This document shows, in pieces, positions 41,702 through 49,118 of a stretch of 64,000 nt of DNA. The notes beneath the pieces were generated by a model. The model was not told the origin of the DNA. It worked only from the letters and a program-made list of their open reading frames with translations, and made no database searches. Origin of the DNA: Thiobacillus sp. (GTDB lineage Bacteria; Pseudomonadota; Gammaproteobacteria; Burkholderiales; Thiobacillaceae); the NCBI GenBank assembly GCA_030692355.1, contig JAUYCF010000094.1, forward strand, positions 62,001 to 126,000, given 5' to 3'. The position numbers and the translations under genes were made by a program. The first letter of the stretch is position 1; each line of letters opens with the position of its first letter.

Positions 41702-43327
41702 ATGCACAGACACGACGTACTCATCCTCGGCAGCGGCCTCGCCGCGCTGACCACCGCGCTCAGGCTTGCCGACCAGCGCCGCATCGCCATTGTCACCAAG
41801 CGCCAGATGATCGACGGCGCCAGCAACTGGGCGCAAGGCGGGATTGCGGCAGCAATCGACAACGGCGACTCGGTGGATGCCCATGTGAACGACACCCTGA
41901 TCGCCGGCGCCGGCCTGTGCGACGAAGCGGTCACCCGGCTGGTGGCCAGCCAGGCGCGCGAGATGATCGCCTGGCTGACCGCCAACGGCGTCGTCTTCAC
42001 GCCCGATCCACTGGCGCCCGGCGGCCTGCATCTGGCGCGCGAGGGCGGGCATTCCCGGCGCCGCGTGGTGCATGCGGCCGATGCTACCGGCCACGCGGTG
42101 CAGACCAGCCTGCTCGACCGCGTGCGCGCCCATCCCAATATCGAGACCTTCGAGCAGCACGTCGCCATCGACCTCATCACCGGCAAGCACGCCGGCGGAC
42201 AGGAACGGCAGATCCACGGCGCCTATGCGCTGAACAAGGACAGCGGCGAAGTCGAGACCTTCGCCGCTGGCCACACCGTGCTGGCCACCGGCGGCGCCGG
42301 CAAGGTCTATCTCTATACGTCCAATCCCGACACGGCGACCGGCGACGGAATCGCCATGGCATGGCGCGCCGGCTGCCGGGTGGCCAACCTGGAATTCGTG
42401 CAGTTCCACCCGACCTGCCTGTACCACCCGCACGCCAAGTCCTTCCTCATCAGCGAGGCGGTGCGCGGCGAGGGCGGACGGCTGCTGCTGCCCGACGGCA
42501 GCCGCTTCATGCAGTTTCACGACGAACGCGCCGAACTCGCCCCGCGCGACGTGGTGGCGCGCGCGATCGACTTCGAGATGAAAAAACGCGGCATCGACTG
42601 CGTCTACCTCGACATCAGCCACAAACCGGCCGATTTCGTGCGCGAGCATTTTCCGACCATCCACCGCCGCTGCCTGGAGTTCGGCATCGACATCACGACA
42701 CAGCCGATCCCGGTGGTGCCGGCCGCGCACTATGCCTGCGGCGGCGTGGTCACCGACATGAACGCGCGCACCGACCTGTGCAATCTGCATGCGGTCGGCG
42801 AAGTCACGTTCACCGGCCTGCACGGCGCCAACCGGCTGGCGTCGAACTCGCTGCTCGAATGCCTGGTGTTCGGCCATGCCGCCGCGCGCGACATTCTTGC
42901 CACCCCGCCCGCCCCGGCGCTCGACCTGCCGGACTGGGACGCCTCGCGCGTCACCGATCCCGACGAGGAAGTGGTGATCTCGCACAACTGGGACGAGCTG
43001 CGCCGCTTCATGTGGGACTACGTCGGCATCGTGCGTACCAACAAACGGCTGACGCGCGCGGCGCACCGCATCCGCCTGCTGCGCGACGAAATCGACGAGT
43101 TCTACCGCAACTTCCGCGTCAGCAACGACCTGATCGAGTTGCGCAACCTGGTGCAAAGCGCCGACCTCATCATCCGCTCGGCCCAGTTGCGGCAGGAAAG
43201 CCGCGGCCTGCACTACAGCCGCGACTACCCGGAGACGCTGCCGATCGCCGGAAACACGGTGCTCAACCCGCGTCCCGGGACGCTGTGTCCGAGCGTATGC
43301 GGCGTATCCAGCGAAGCGACACCCTGA
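41702..43327 (+). CDS. nadB: L-aspartate oxidase
   Basis: NadB oxidises aspartate to iminoaspartate for NAD synthesis. The 541-residue flavoprotein starts MHRHDVLILGSGLAALTTAL with the FAD-binding fold, and has ASNWAQGGIAAAID, HSRRRVVHAADATG, EFVQFHPTCLY, HYACGGVVTD and the C-terminal helical domain. ATG 41702 begins directly at the dinucleotide fold. It is divergent from rpoE. Its last 65 bp overlap the 3' end of ygfX on the other strand. Confidence 0.96.
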   Translation: MHRHDVLILGSGLAALTTALRLADQRRIAIVTKRQMIDGASNWAQGGIAAAIDNGDSVDAHVNDTLIAGAGLCDEAVTRLVASQAREMIAWLTANGVVFTPDPLAPGGLHLAREGGHSRRRVVHAADATGHAVQTSLLDRVRAHPNIETFEQHVAIDLITGKHAGGQERQIHGAYALNKDSGEVETFAAGHTVLATGGAGKVYLYTSNPDTATGDGIAMAWRAGCRVANLEFVQFHPTCLYHPHAKSFLISEAVRGEGGRLLLPDGSRFMQFHDERAELAPRDVVARAIDFEMKKRGIDCVYLDISHKPADFVREHFPTIHRRCLEFGIDITTQPIPVVPAAHYACGGVVTDMNARTDLCNLHAVGEVTFTGLHGANRLASNSLLECLVFGHAAARDILATPPAPALDLPDWDASRVTDPDEEVVISHNWDELRRFMWDYVGIVRTNKRLTRAAHRIRLLRDEIDEFYRNFRVSNDLIELRNLVQSADLIIRSAQLRQESRGLHYSRDYPETLPIAGNTVLNPRPGTLCPSVCGVSSEATP

Positions 43328-43706
43328 GGCGGCGCAGGTCATCGGCAGCCGCGCTGTCGGGCAGCAGCGTCAGGGTTCGCACCGGTTCGCCTGCCGCCCG
43401 GTAGCGCAACACGATCAGGGCGGTCGAAACAAAACTATCGCCCAATATTTCAGCTTCGCGCCATTCAGCCGCGTCATCCAGGCATTGCAAGCGGCCGTCT
43501 GCCGCAATACGCAAACTGGCCGGCGAGCGCGCCCGCCGCCAACCCCGCACGCCCAGGCCCGTTACCGTCATGCCCAACAGCAGCTGCAAACTGCCCGGTA
43601 GCGCCGCGAGATAGAGGGCGGCCAGCGCCAGCAGCAGCATGCCCGCCAGCAACAGCCCCAGTCGGCGCGAGGGTTTGATCTCAATCTCGCGCATCAGCGT
43701 GTACAC
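43263..43706 (-). CDS. ygfX: YgfX (CptA)-like membrane protein
   Basis: The 147-residue protein has a short KPSRRLGLLLAG start, two adjacent helices (LLLALAALYLAALPGSLQLL and following), and a soluble tail, which resembles the YgfX family. In E. coli ygfX pairs with sdhE and lies beside ygfZ. Here ygfZ is adjacent and divergent, but sdhE is absent. GTG 43706 has AAGG seven bases upstream; ATG 43694 is an alternative. The family assignment is by pattern and context. Confidence 0.65.
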   Translation of the reverse strand: MYTLMREIEIKPSRRLGLLLAGMLLLALAALYLAALPGSLQLLLGMTVTGLGVRGWRRARSPASLRIAADGRLQCLDDAAEWREAEILGDSFVSTALIVLRYRAAGEPVRTLTLLPDSAAADDLRRLRVSLRWIRRIRSDTASRDAG

Positions 43707-43745
43707 TTTTGGCCTTCATTCCATTCCCCTTAACTGGAACGCATC

Positions 43746-44774
43746 GTGATCGATTCCTGGAAAACCTTTCTGCAATCCCAAGGCGCAGCAATCGAAGCCG
43801 GCAGCGTGCTGCATTATGGCGACCCCGCCGCCGAACGCGCGGCCGCCACGGACGGCACCATTGTGGCGGATCTGTCGCAACTCGGCATCATCGCGCTGCG
43901 CGGCGAGGATACCGCCGCTTTCCTGCAGGGCCAGCTCACCAACGACGTGCGCGCGCTGCACGCCGACAGCGCGCAGTGGAGCGGCTATTGCAACCCCAAG
44001 GGGCGCCTGCTCGGCAATTTCCTGGCGTGGCGACAGGGCGAGGATTATTGCCTGCAGCTTTCGGGCGACATTCTTCCCGGCGTGCTGAAGCGCCTGTCCA
44101 TGTTCATCCTGCGCGCCAAGGTGCAGGGACGCGATGCCAGCGACGAAAACGTGCGGCTGGTCGTCGCCGGCAGGCAGGCGCTGGCGGCGGTGAGCGCCGC
44201 GATGGGCACCGTGCCGGACACCGCGATGCGCTCGGTCGCCAGCGAGGCCGGCCAGGTGATCCGCCTGGGCGACGACAAATTCGTGCTGTCGATCGCGCCC
44301 GGTCATGCCGCCGCCATGTGGCAGACGTTGCGCCAGTCGGCCACCCCGGTCGGGGCGCCCGTATGGGACTGGCTGCGGCTCAACGCCGGCATTCCGATGA
44401 TCGTCGCCGCCACCCAGGAGCTGTTCGTGCCGCAGATGGTCAACCTCGAAGTCATCGGCGGGGTCAACTTCCAGAAAGGCTGCTACCCGGGCCAGGAAAT
44501 CGTCGCGCGCAGCCAGTATCTTGGCAAGCTCAAGCGCCGCATGTTTCTGGCGCATGTGGACGCCGAAGCCGCGCCGGGCGACCCTTTATACAGTGCCGAC
44601 ATGGACGGCCAGGCCACCGGAACCGTGGTCAACGCAGCGCCGGCGCCGGCCGGCGGCTTCGATGTGCTGGCCGTCGCCCAGATCGAAAGCGCGAATACGC
44701 AGACCCTGCATCTGAAAGCCGCCGACGGCGCGGCCTTGACCCTGAAGCCCCTGCCCTATGCGCTGCCAGAATAG
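43746..44774 (+). CDS. ygfZ: YgfZ, folate-dependent iron-sulfur cluster protein
   Basis: YgfZ uses tetrahydrofolate to help assemble or repair certain iron-sulfur clusters. The 342-residue protein has the GcvT-like fold with LQGQLTNDVRAL near the N-terminus and the diagnostic motif KGCYPGQEIVARSQYLG containing the functional cysteine. It is divergent from ygfX across 39 bp. It faces alr with an 83-bp gap that holds a 14-bp GC palindrome at 44790-44803. Confidence 0.94.
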   Translation: MIDSWKTFLQSQGAAIEAGSVLHYGDPAAERAAATDGTIVADLSQLGIIALRGEDTAAFLQGQLTNDVRALHADSAQWSGYCNPKGRLLGNFLAWRQGEDYCLQLSGDILPGVLKRLSMFILRAKVQGRDASDENVRLVVAGRQALAAVSAAMGTVPDTAMRSVASEAGQVIRLGDDKFVLSIAPGHAAAMWQTLRQSATPVGAPVWDWLRLNAGIPMIVAATQELFVPQMVNLEVIGGVNFQKGCYPGQEIVARSQYLGKLKRRMFLAHVDAEAAPGDPLYSADMDGQATGTVVNAAPAPAGGFDVLAVAQIESANTQTLHLKAADGAALTLKPLPYALPE

Positions 44775-44857
44775 GTGAAGAGTGTCTGTGCCCGGCGCCG
44801 GGCTGCCGCGCAAACCGGCCGGCTGTTGGACGCATTAAAGCAGGATGGTTCGCGCTT

Positions 44858-45925
44858 TCAGTCGACCTCTTCCACCGGGACGCGCGCGGCCAGGGCGCAC
44901 AGCAGTTCATAGCTGGTGGTGCCGGCGGCCGCGGCCACCGCATCCACCGGCAGACCCTCCCCCCACAGCACCACCGGAGTGCCGACGCCGGCACTGGCGC
45001 ACTCGCTCAAGTCGACACACAGCATGTCCATCGACACCCGTCCCAGGGTGCGACTGGCGCGGCCGCTGACCAGCACCGGGGTGCCGGTCAGCGCATGGCG
45101 CGGATAGCCGTCCGCATAACCGCACGCCACCACCCCCACCTGCATCGCCCGTTCTGCGCGAAACAGCTGGCCGTAGCCCACCCCTTCACCCGCTTGCAGG
45201 GTCTGCACGCTGATGATCTCCGACTGCAGGGTCATCGCCGGGCGCAGTCCCAGTTCGGCTGCAGACACGTCGGCAAACGGCGATGCGCCATACAGCATCA
45301 GGCCCGGTCGCACCCACGCGCCGAGGGTATCCGGGTAGCGCAACAGCGCCGCCGAATTGGCGCTGCTCCAGGGCAGGCTGTGTCCGGCCACTTGGTGCAG
45401 AAACGGCTGCAACTGCCAGTCGACCCCCGCGGCCTCGTCGGCCTGGGCAAAGTGGGTCATCAGGGTAATGCCGGCCACTCCGGGCAGGCTTTGCGTTCGC
45501 GCGACGATGGCGGCGTGGTCGGCGAGCGGAAGCCCCAGCCGATGCATGCCGCTGTCGAACTTGAGAAAGACCTGAATGGGGCGTGCAGGCGGCCGCTGCT
45601 GCAGCCAGTCGAGATGCACGGGATGATGCAGCACCGGCCACAGATCCAGTTCGGCGCAGGTGGCGATCTCGTCCGCACTGAAAACTCCTTCCAGCAGCAG
45701 GATCGGTTTCTCGACCCCCATCAGGCGCAGGTTTGCGGCCTCTTCCAGCGTCAGCACGGCGAAGCCGTCCGCTGCCGCCAAAGCGCGCAGCGCGCGTGAC
45801 AGTCCGTGACCGTAGGCGTTGGCCTTGACCACCGCAAACACGCATGCCGTCTGCGCGTGGCGGCGCGCCACGCGCAGGTTGTGCGCCATCGCATCAATGG
45901 AAATGCGCGCTTTGATTGGGCGCAT
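44858..45925 (-). CDS. alr: Alanine racemase
   Basis: Alr makes D-alanine for peptidoglycan. The 355-residue PLP enzyme starts RPIKARISIDAMAHNLRVAR, binds PLP through Lys34 in VVKANAYGHG, and has the second catalytic Tyr in EGVGYGQLFRAE and the CVDLSE segment. It is the last gene after dnaB, separated by 5 bp, as in many proteobacteria. Confidence 0.95.
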   Translation of the reverse strand: MRPIKARISIDAMAHNLRVARRHAQTACVFAVVKANAYGHGLSRALRALAAADGFAVLTLEEAANLRLMGVEKPILLLEGVFSADEIATCAELDLWPVLHHPVHLDWLQQRPPARPIQVFLKFDSGMHRLGLPLADHAAIVARTQSLPGVAGITLMTHFAQADEAAGVDWQLQPFLHQVAGHSLPWSSANSAALLRYPDTLGAWVRPGLMLYGASPFADVSAAELGLRPAMTLQSEIISVQTLQAGEGVGYGQLFRAERAMQVGVVACGYADGYPRHALTGTPVLVSGRASRTLGRVSMDMLCVDLSECASAGVGTPVVLWGEGLPVDAVAAAAGTTSYELLCALAARVPVEEVD

Positions 45926-45930
45926 CTGGA

Positions 45931-47322
45931 TTAGTAGGAACCCGGCTGCGCCAGTGTTTCGAAGCGCGTGTATTCGCCGACAAAAGCCAGCCGCACCGTG
46001 CCGATGGGGCCGTTACGCTGCTTGCTGATGATGATTTCGGCGGTGCCCTTGTCCTGGGTGTCGGGGTTGTAGACCTCGTCGCGATAGATGAACAGGATGA
46101 CGTCGGCATCCTGTTCGATAGCGCCCGATTCGCGCAGGTCGGACATCACCGGCCGCTTGTTGGGGCGCTGTTCGAGGCTGCGGTTCAGCTGCGACAGCGC
46201 GACCACCGGCACGTGCAGCTCTTTCGCCAGGCCTTTGAGGGCGCGCGAGATTTCCGAGATTTCGGTGGCGCGGTTTTCGCCCGAACTGCTGGCAGACATC
46301 AGCTGGATGTAGTCGATGATGATCAGGCCGAGCTTGCCGCACTGACGCTGCAGGCGCCGGGCGCGGGCGCGCAGTTCCAGCACATTGAGCCCCGGTGTTT
46401 CGTCGATGAAGATGGGGGCGTCGTTGAGCTTGCCGAGGGCGTAGGTGAGGCGCTGCCAGTCGTCCTCGCCCAGCTTGCCGGTACGCAGGCGATGCTGGTC
46501 GAGCTTGCCGACCGAGCCGATCATCCGCATCACCAGCTGCTGACCGCCCATCTCCATGGAAAAGACCGCCACCGGCAAGCCGGTATCGAGCGCGACGTTC
46601 TCGCCGATGTTGATCGAGAATGCGGTCTTGCCCATCGACGGGCGCCCGGCGACGATGATCAGGTCGCCCGGCTGGAAACCCGAGGTTTTCTGGTCGAGGT
46701 CGTGAAATCCGGTAGGCACGCCGGTGATGCCGGAATCGTTGTCGCGGTGATACAGCTCGTCGATACGCTCGACCACTTCTTTCAAAAGCGGCTTGATTTC
46801 AGTGAAGCCCGCCTGGCCACGGCTGCCCGATTCGGCAATCTCGAACACCTTGGCCTCGGCCTCGTCGAGCAACTGCGAGGCGCTGCGCCCGGCCGGAGCA
46901 TACGCGGTGTCGGCAATCCCGGTCGCCACCTCGGCCAGACGGCGCATCACCGAACGCTCGCGCACAATTTCGGCATAGCGGCGGATGTTGGCGGCCGACG
47001 GTGTATTGCTCGCCAGCGCGACGATGTAGGCAAGCCCGCCCACGCTCTCGAGCTGACCCAGCGATTGCAGCGCCTCGGTCACCGTCACCGCGTCCGCCGG
47101 GCGGTTTTCCGCGATCTGCCGCACGATCGCGCGCAGGATCTGGCGATGATCCTGGCGGTAGAAATCGCTTTCCGACACCACATCGCCAATACGATCCCAT
47201 GCGCCGTTGTCGAGCAGCAGGCCGCCCAACACTGCCTGCTCGGCTTCCAGGGAATGCGGCGGCAGGCGCATTTGCGCCAGCTGGGGGTCGGAAGTCGGAG
47301 TAAACGAGTGGATAGCGGCCAT
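45931..47322 (-). CDS. dnaB: Replicative DNA helicase DnaB
   Basis: DnaB unwinds the replication fork as a hexamer. The 463-residue protein has an N-terminal domain (LPPHSLEAEQAVLGGLLLDN), a linker helix region, and a RecA-like domain with GRPSMGKTAF (Walker A), the Walker B-type LIIIDYIQLM, and SRALKGLAKELHVPVVALSQ. A 137-bp gap upstream holds a consensus DnaA box and the terminator of the ribosomal-protein operon, so dnaB probably has its own promoter. Confidence 0.97.
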   Translation of the reverse strand: MAAIHSFTPTSDPQLAQMRLPPHSLEAEQAVLGGLLLDNGAWDRIGDVVSESDFYRQDHRQILRAIVRQIAENRPADAVTVTEALQSLGQLESVGGLAYIVALASNTPSAANIRRYAEIVRERSVMRRLAEVATGIADTAYAPAGRSASQLLDEAEAKVFEIAESGSRGQAGFTEIKPLLKEVVERIDELYHRDNDSGITGVPTGFHDLDQKTSGFQPGDLIIVAGRPSMGKTAFSINIGENVALDTGLPVAVFSMEMGGQQLVMRMIGSVGKLDQHRLRTGKLGEDDWQRLTYALGKLNDAPIFIDETPGLNVLELRARARRLQRQCGKLGLIIIDYIQLMSASSSGENRATEISEISRALKGLAKELHVPVVALSQLNRSLEQRPNKRPVMSDLRESGAIEQDADVILFIYRDEVYNPDTQDKGTAEIIISKQRNGPIGTVRLAFVGEYTRFETLAQPGSY

Positions 47323-47367
47323 GGCCGGATTCTAGTCTTCCGCCCCCCCCACACAAAGGGATAAGCC

Positions 47368-47376
47368 TGTGAATAA
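47368..47376 (-). promoter_or_regulatory. Consensus DnaA box upstream of dnaB
   Basis: The minus strand reads TTATTCACA, which matches TTWTNCACA at every position. It lies about 46 bp before the dnaB ATG. A single box could let DnaA influence dnaB transcription. It is not an origin, since no cluster of boxes or AT-rich unwinding region is present. Confidence 0.4.
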
Positions 47377-47412
47377 AGCATGTACAGCCGGGAATATCCT
47401 GAAGGCACACGT

Positions 47413-47442
47413 AAAAAAAGGGAGCCGAGGCCCCCCCTTTTT
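47413..47442 (-). terminator. Intrinsic terminator after rplI
   Basis: On the minus strand an A/G-rich arm (AAAAAGGGGGG) and the arm CCCTTTTTTT enclose CCTCGGCT. The stem passes directly into a run of T. It lies 18 bp after the rplI stop and would separate the ribosomal operon from dnaB. Confidence 0.75.
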
Positions 47443-47459
47443 CGACCTGCCTGGCGGCG

Positions 47460-47909
47460 TTACTGCTGGCCGGTCACCACCACCGTGATGCTGGCGGTAA
47501 TGTCACCGTGCAGCGCCAGCACCACCGGGTATTCGCCGAGGGTCTTGAACGGACCTTCGGGCAAACGGATCTCCGACTTGGCCACTTCATGGCCTTGCGC
47601 TTTCAGCGCATCGGAAATATCGGCATTGGTGATGGAACCGAACAGGCGGCCATCGACGCCGGCTTTCTGGCTGATGGTCACGCTCGTGCCTTCGAGCTTT
47701 TCGGCACGGCGCTGGGCATCGGCCAGTTTTTCTGCGGCAACGCGCTCCAGCTCGGCCTTCTGCGCGGCGAATGCTTCCATATTGGCTTGCGTGGCGCGAC
47801 GCGCACGGCCGGTCGGAATCAGATAGTTGCGGGCGTAGCCGTCTTTTACCTTGACCACGTCACCCAGGTCGCCCAGTTTGCCGATTTTGTCGATCAGAAT
47901 CACTTGCAT
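47460..47909 (-). CDS. rplI: 50S ribosomal protein L9
   Basis: L9 binds 23S rRNA domain V and spans the ribosome surface. The 149-residue protein begins [20 protein letters not shown] with the L9 signature [13 protein letters not shown], a long central helix ([20 protein letters not shown]), and the C-terminal domain with [20 protein letters not shown] lies just upstream of the ATG. It ends the rpsF-priB-rpsR-rplI operon. Confidence 0.97.
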   Translation of the reverse strand: MQVILIDKIGKLGDLGDVVKVKDGYARNYLIPTGRARRATQANMEAFAAQKAELERVAAEKLADAQRRAEKLEGTSVTISQKAGVDGRLFGSITNADISDALKAQGHEVAKSEIRLPEGPFKTLGEYPVVLALHGDITASITVVVTGQQ

Positions 47910-47919
47910 GGTCGTCTCC

Positions 47920-48210
47920 TCAATGCAGGTCGGTGTAAGGCATCAGCGCCAGGAAGCGCGCACGCTTGATCGCGGTGCCCAGCTGACGCTGGTAGTGCGC
48001 CTTGGTGCCCGTGATGCGCGCCGGAATGATGCGGCCATTTTCGGCAATGAATTCCTTCAGCACCTCGATGTCCTTGAAATCGATCTCAACCACTTTTTCG
48101 GCGGTGAAGCGGCAGAACTTGCGACGCTTGAAGAGACCACGATTGCCGCTATCGCGGCCGCCTTTTTTGGCGAACTTGCCGCCGGTTTTACCACCCATGG
48201 GACGTGCCAT
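47920..48210 (-). CDS. rpsR: 30S ribosomal protein S18
   Basis: S18 pairs with S6 on the 30S platform. The 96-residue protein has a basic N-terminal extension ([18 protein letters not shown]) before the usual [21 protein letters not shown] core, ending [11 protein letters not shown]. The N-terminal part is longer than in E. coli S18 (75 residues) but similar extensions are common in betaproteobacteria. It lies 3 bp after priB. Confidence 0.97.
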   Translation of the reverse strand: MARPMGGKTGGKFAKKGGRDSGNRGLFKRRKFCRFTAEKVVEIDFKDIEVLKEFIAENGRIIPARITGTKAHYQRQLGTAIKRARFLALMPYTDLH

Positions 48211-48213
48211 GAT

Positions 48214-48504
48214 TCATTCCTTTTCGATTCGATTCAATATCAGGATCAGCTGACGGCCTTTTACGCTGCGCCGGTTCAACGCACCTTCCAGTTTCACCTG
48301 CGTTCCAGTATTCAGCTGCGCCAACTGACTGGCAAGCGTTCCGCTCGCCTGTACCGTCAACTCGCATTCCACCTGCCGGGCTTGCGTGGCCACTGTCTGA
48401 CTGCTGCGGTGCAGAACCACCGCTTCGGCAATCGGCACACCCGCCGGACTGTAACGCACAGGGTCGACCTGGATGAGCGCTCCGCTGATGACCAACCTAT
48501 TCAC
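48214..48504 (-). CDS. priB: Primosomal replication protein N
   Basis: PriB is an OB-fold protein that helps PriA restart stalled forks. The 96-residue product begins NRLVISGALIQVDPVRYSPAG and shows the OB pattern with VECELTVQASG and KLEGALNRRSVKGRQLILI. It starts with GTG at 48504, as no ATG fits. It lies between rpsF and rpsR, the typical proteobacterial place. Confidence 0.93.
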   Translation of the reverse strand: MNRLVISGALIQVDPVRYSPAGVPIAEAVVLHRSSQTVATQARQVECELTVQASGTLASQLAQLNTGTQVKLEGALNRRSVKGRQLILILNRIEKE

Positions 48505-48521
48505 TCATTCAGACCACGCTC

Positions 48522-48950
48522 TCAGGCAACGGCTGGCTGTTCGGCTGCCACGTCCGGCTTGGCGGTTTCAGCCATGGCGGTTTCAGCCTTGGCGGTTTCT
48601 GCCTTGGCGCTGTCCAGGATGTCGCGCGACTTTTCTTCCTTCATCATCGGCGAAGCCGTGGTCACGGCGGCGGCGTGCTTGATGGTCAGATGGCGCAGCA
48701 CGGCATCGTTGAACTTGAAGCCATGCTCGAGTTCGTCCAGCGTTTCCTGGTCGCACTCGATGTTCATCAGCACGTAGTGGGCCTTGTGGACTTTCTGGAT
48801 CGGGTAGGCCATCTGGCGGCGGCCCCAGTCTTCCAAACGGTGGACCGTGCCGCCGCGCGTGGTGATATTGCTGCGATAGCGTTCGATCATGGCGGGCACC
48901 TGCTCGCTCTGATCGGGATGGACGATAAATACGATTTCGTAATGCCGCAT
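48522..48950 (-). CDS. rpsF: 30S ribosomal protein S6 with repeated C-terminal tail
   Basis: S6 binds S18 and 16S rRNA. The 142-residue protein has the normal S6 domain ([19 protein letters not shown], then [20 protein letters not shown]). Residues from about 108 form a tail with AETAK repeats encoded by a 15-bp tandem repeat (48560-48604). AGGAAA precedes the ATG. In E. coli the S6 tail receives glutamates, and an extended tail of this kind may be a regulatory or purely slippage-driven feature. Confidence 0.96.
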   Translation of the reverse strand: MRHYEIVFIVHPDQSEQVPAMIERYRSNITTRGGTVHRLEDWGRRQMAYPIQKVHKAHYVLMNIECDQETLDELEHGFKFNDAVLRHLTIKHAAAVTTASPMMKEEKSRDILDSAKAETAKAETAMAETAKPDVAAEQPAVA

Positions 48951-48970
48951 CGAGTTTCCTTTCGGTTCAG

Positions 48971-48994
48971 CCCCCCGCTGCGGTGCGGTGGGGC
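48971..48994 (-). promoter_or_regulatory. Candidate S6:S18-binding leader hairpin
   Basis: About 20 bases upstream of the rpsF ATG the minus strand can form a CCCC/GGGG-closed hairpin that includes ACCG elements. S6:S18 leader motifs with a bulged CCG are known upstream of rpsF in many bacteria. The match here is by eye and the fold is ambiguous. Confidence 0.3.
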
Positions 48995-49032
48995 AAGGTT
49001 AAGTAGCCTTGGGCAATGACATAGCCAAGGTC

Positions 49033-49060
49033 AAAAAACAATCCCCGGCAAACCGGGGAC
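49033..49060 (-). terminator. Intrinsic terminator of the decarboxylase gene
   Basis: On the minus strand the 7-bp stem TCCCCGG/CCGGGGA with loop TTTG is followed by TTGTTTTTTG. It lies 59 bp after the decarboxylase stop and upstream of the rpsF leader. Confidence 0.8.
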
Positions 49061-49118
49061 TGCGAATAATACGCTTTTTTCCTGACGAATCAAGCCTGTC
49101 GCCGCGCCCGGCTGCCGT

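Noticed and set aside
44790-44803. 14-bp GC palindrome between ygfZ and alr as a terminator
   Set aside because: No T-run follows on either strand and the palindrome has no loop; it may be chance in a G+C-rich genome.
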